A program made the position numbers and the translations under genes. The notes under the pieces are model-generated. The model was not told the DNA's origin. It saw only the letters and a list, made by a program, of their open reading frames with translations, and did no database searches. 6,828 nt of DNA from Bacillota bacterium (GTDB lineage: Bacteria; Bacillota; Clostridia; Oscillospirales; Oscillospiraceae): the NCBI GenBank assembly GCA_023406225.1, contig JAEXWS010000036.1:1-6828 (forward strand), written 5' to 3'. Positions 5,508 to 6,828 of this stretch are shown piece after piece. Position 1 is the stretch's first letter. Each line of letters opens with the position of its first letter.

Positions 5508-6828
5508 TCAAAGACCGGCGATCACCTGATCGGACAAAGCGTCCAGCAAACCCAGGTCCCAAACCATCTGGAGGATCGTGTAGCGGGCCCGGACTTCTTT
5601 GCAGTAGAGGAATGTGTTTTTGAGCAATTCGCCGTCCACGCCGATCTCATCCGGCCGGCTGGGGGAGCCCAGCGAACGGAGGAGCGCCCCGATCTTCTCA
5701 GAGGCCGGAAGCGCCCGGAGCAGAGCCCGGATCTCCTCCCAATGCTCCTCCATCGCGTCGATGCGTTTCAGCCGCGGAGCCGTCTCATTCTTCCGGGCCC
5801 GGGCCTCCATGGCCACCACGCCCTCCGCCGCGGGGCCGTAGGCCCGGCGGACCGCGGCCTCCCAGGCCGCGGGATCGTAGGCCCGGGCCGCTGCCCGGGC
5901 GGCGGCAAAGTCCACGTCGGTCTCCAGCAGCCGCTCCACCAGCTTCAATATGAGCACCGTGCCCACGCCGACCTGCGTGCCGTGAGGGGCGGGGCGTTTC
6001 CCGGCCTGCTCAAACATCATCTCCCAGTAGTGGGACATATGGTGCTCGCAGCCGGACGCGGGACGGGAATTTCCGTACAGGCTCATGGCCACGCCCGCCA
6101 GGACCAGGCCCTCCATGATGGTCCCCAGGGTCTCCGGGTCCCGGTCCTTTGCCTTGTCCGCGCCGGCCAGCACGTTTCTGACGCAGCTTTCCACCAGGTC
6201 CGCGATATGCCCGCAGTAGTGCTCTCCGGTGATGCGTTCGGCCAGCTTCCAGTCGCAAAGGCAGGTGAACTTGCCCAGAAGGTCGCCCAGCCCCGCCGCG
6301 ATCATGGGGTAGGGCGCGCCTTTCAAAATATCCGTATCGCCGATGACGGCGATGGGCGTCTGCGCGTCGAACGTGGTTTTCAAATGGTCCACCTGGATGG
6401 CGGCGATGCTGGAGGCGAACCCGTCCATGGGCGCGGCGGTCGCCACCGTGTAAAAGGGCCGCCCCATCTTGAAGCTGAAGTACCGGGTCATATCGTTGAT
6501 GGCTCCGGTCCCCACGGCCACCATCAAGTCGCAGTCCATGGGCATCCGGATGGTCAGCTCGCCCAGCGCCGCCTCGTCAAAGCCCAGGTGGGACAATTGG
6601 ACGATCTTGTGGCGGATGCCCGCGCCGCTCAGCATGTCGGCGCAGGCCCTTCCGGCGATTTCATAAGTCACGGGGTCGCTGATGAGATACAGGCTCTGAA
6701 AGCCCATCAGCTTGACCAGCGCGGGCAGCTCCTTCAGCGCGAAGCGTCCCACGCGGACGGCCCGGAGAGGCGCGTAATGCTCTCTGCCGCAGTCGCAAAG
6801 AAACCGCTGATTCAAATATGCGTTCAAC
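5508..6828 (-). CDS. araM: AraM / sn-glycerol-1-phosphate dehydrogenase-like protein (N-terminus at window edge)
   Basis: About 439 residues are visible, ending at the TGA (5508-5510). The protein belongs to the iron/zinc-dependent alcohol dehydrogenase superfamily, AraM/EgsA branch, which reduces dihydroxyacetone phosphate to sn-glycerol 1-phosphate with NAD(P)H. Counting from the window edge, the Rossmann motif is VGTGAINDMTRY (105-116). TAAPMDGFAS (130-139) is the family's nucleotide/substrate loop. Putative metal ligands are Asp182 (AGLGDLLGK), His262 (SRPASGCEHHMSH) and His282 (APHGTQVG). The C-terminal helical domain is full length. No ATG is visible before residue 41. A TTG sits exactly at the edge (6825-6827), but the true start is probably a little further upstream, so the gene is called 5' partial. 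Cys11-x-Cys13-Gly-x-x-His17 near the N-terminus is an extra feature. It shares the strand with dctP 145 nt ahead of it. Substrate could be glycerol phosphate or another polyol phosphate. Confidence 0.9.
   Translation of the reverse strand, partial: LNAYLNQRFLCDCGREHYAPLRAVRVGRFALKELPALVKLMGFQSLYLISDPVTYEIAGRACADMLSGAGIRHKIVQLSHLGFDEAALGELTIRMPMDCDLMVAVGTGAINDMTRYFSFKMGRPFYTVATAAPMDGFASSIAAIQVDHLKTTFDAQTPIAVIGDTDILKGAPYPMIAAGLGDLLGKFTCLCDWKLAERITGEHYCGHIADLVESCVRNVLAGADKAKDRDPETLGTIMEGLVLAGVAMSLYGNSRPASGCEHHMSHYWEMMFEQAGKRPAPHGTQVGVGTVLILKLVERLLETDVDFAAARAAARAYDPAAWEAAVRRAYGPAAEGVVAMEARARKNETAPRLKRIDAMEEHWEEIRALLRALPASEKIGALLRSLGSPSRPDEIGVDGELLKNTFLYCKEVRARYTILQMVWDLGLLDALSDQVIAGL

Noticed and set aside
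4430..5623. A 397-codon + strand open frame antisense to dctP
   Set aside because: Its Gly/His/Val/Gln/Leu-rich composition matches no family, and it runs across the dctP promoter region and into the AraM-like gene. It is a shadow frame of dctP.

Overview
This window looks like a GC-rich (roughly 60 percent) chromosomal segment of a Bacillota bacterium, probably a Clostridia member of the Oscillospiraceae/Lachnospiraceae type. The reasons are strong AGGAGG-type ribosome binding sites, a lipobox-bearing (lipoprotein) TRAP solute-binding protein, U-tract intrinsic terminators and an AraM-type dehydrogenase. The taxonomic call is inference from style, not from a marker gene. No mobile element, CRISPR array, tRNA or rRNA was seen.

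Layout. The + strand side (1-1317) holds the C-terminal end of a dihydrolipoamide dehydrogenase. It is followed 28 nt later by a complete 292-residue beta-hydroxyacid dehydrogenase of the 3-hydroxyisobutyrate / tartronate-semialdehyde reductase family. A convergent zone of 166 nt (1318-1483) carries a perfect palindromic bidirectional terminator and a second terminator serving the opposite strand. Everything to the right is on the - strand. Read in the direction of transcription it is: an AraM/sn-glycerol-1-phosphate dehydrogenase-like protein (5' end cut by the window edge), a 145-nt gap with GC-rich folds and a promoter/operator-like inverted repeat, then dctP, dctQ and dctM of a tripartite TRAP transporter, and a CehA/McbA-like PHP metallohydrolase.

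How the parts may work together. The TRAP system would capture an anionic, probably carboxylate, solute at the cell surface (lipoprotein DctP with the conserved Arg) and import it through DctQM using an ion gradient. The PHP hydrolase 27 nt downstream of dctM is probably co-transcribed and could process the imported compound. The AraM-like and HIBADH-like dehydrogenases flanking the system are candidates for later redox steps. Two control elements are readable. One is an 11-bp-arm inverted repeat overlapping a plausible promoter in front of dctP. The other is an intrinsic terminator between dctP and dctQM that would give more binding protein than permease. No individual gene family here is new. 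The combination of TRAP, PHP hydrolase and an AraM paralogue is the part that could be an undescribed uptake and catabolic module; its substrate cannot be read from the sequence.
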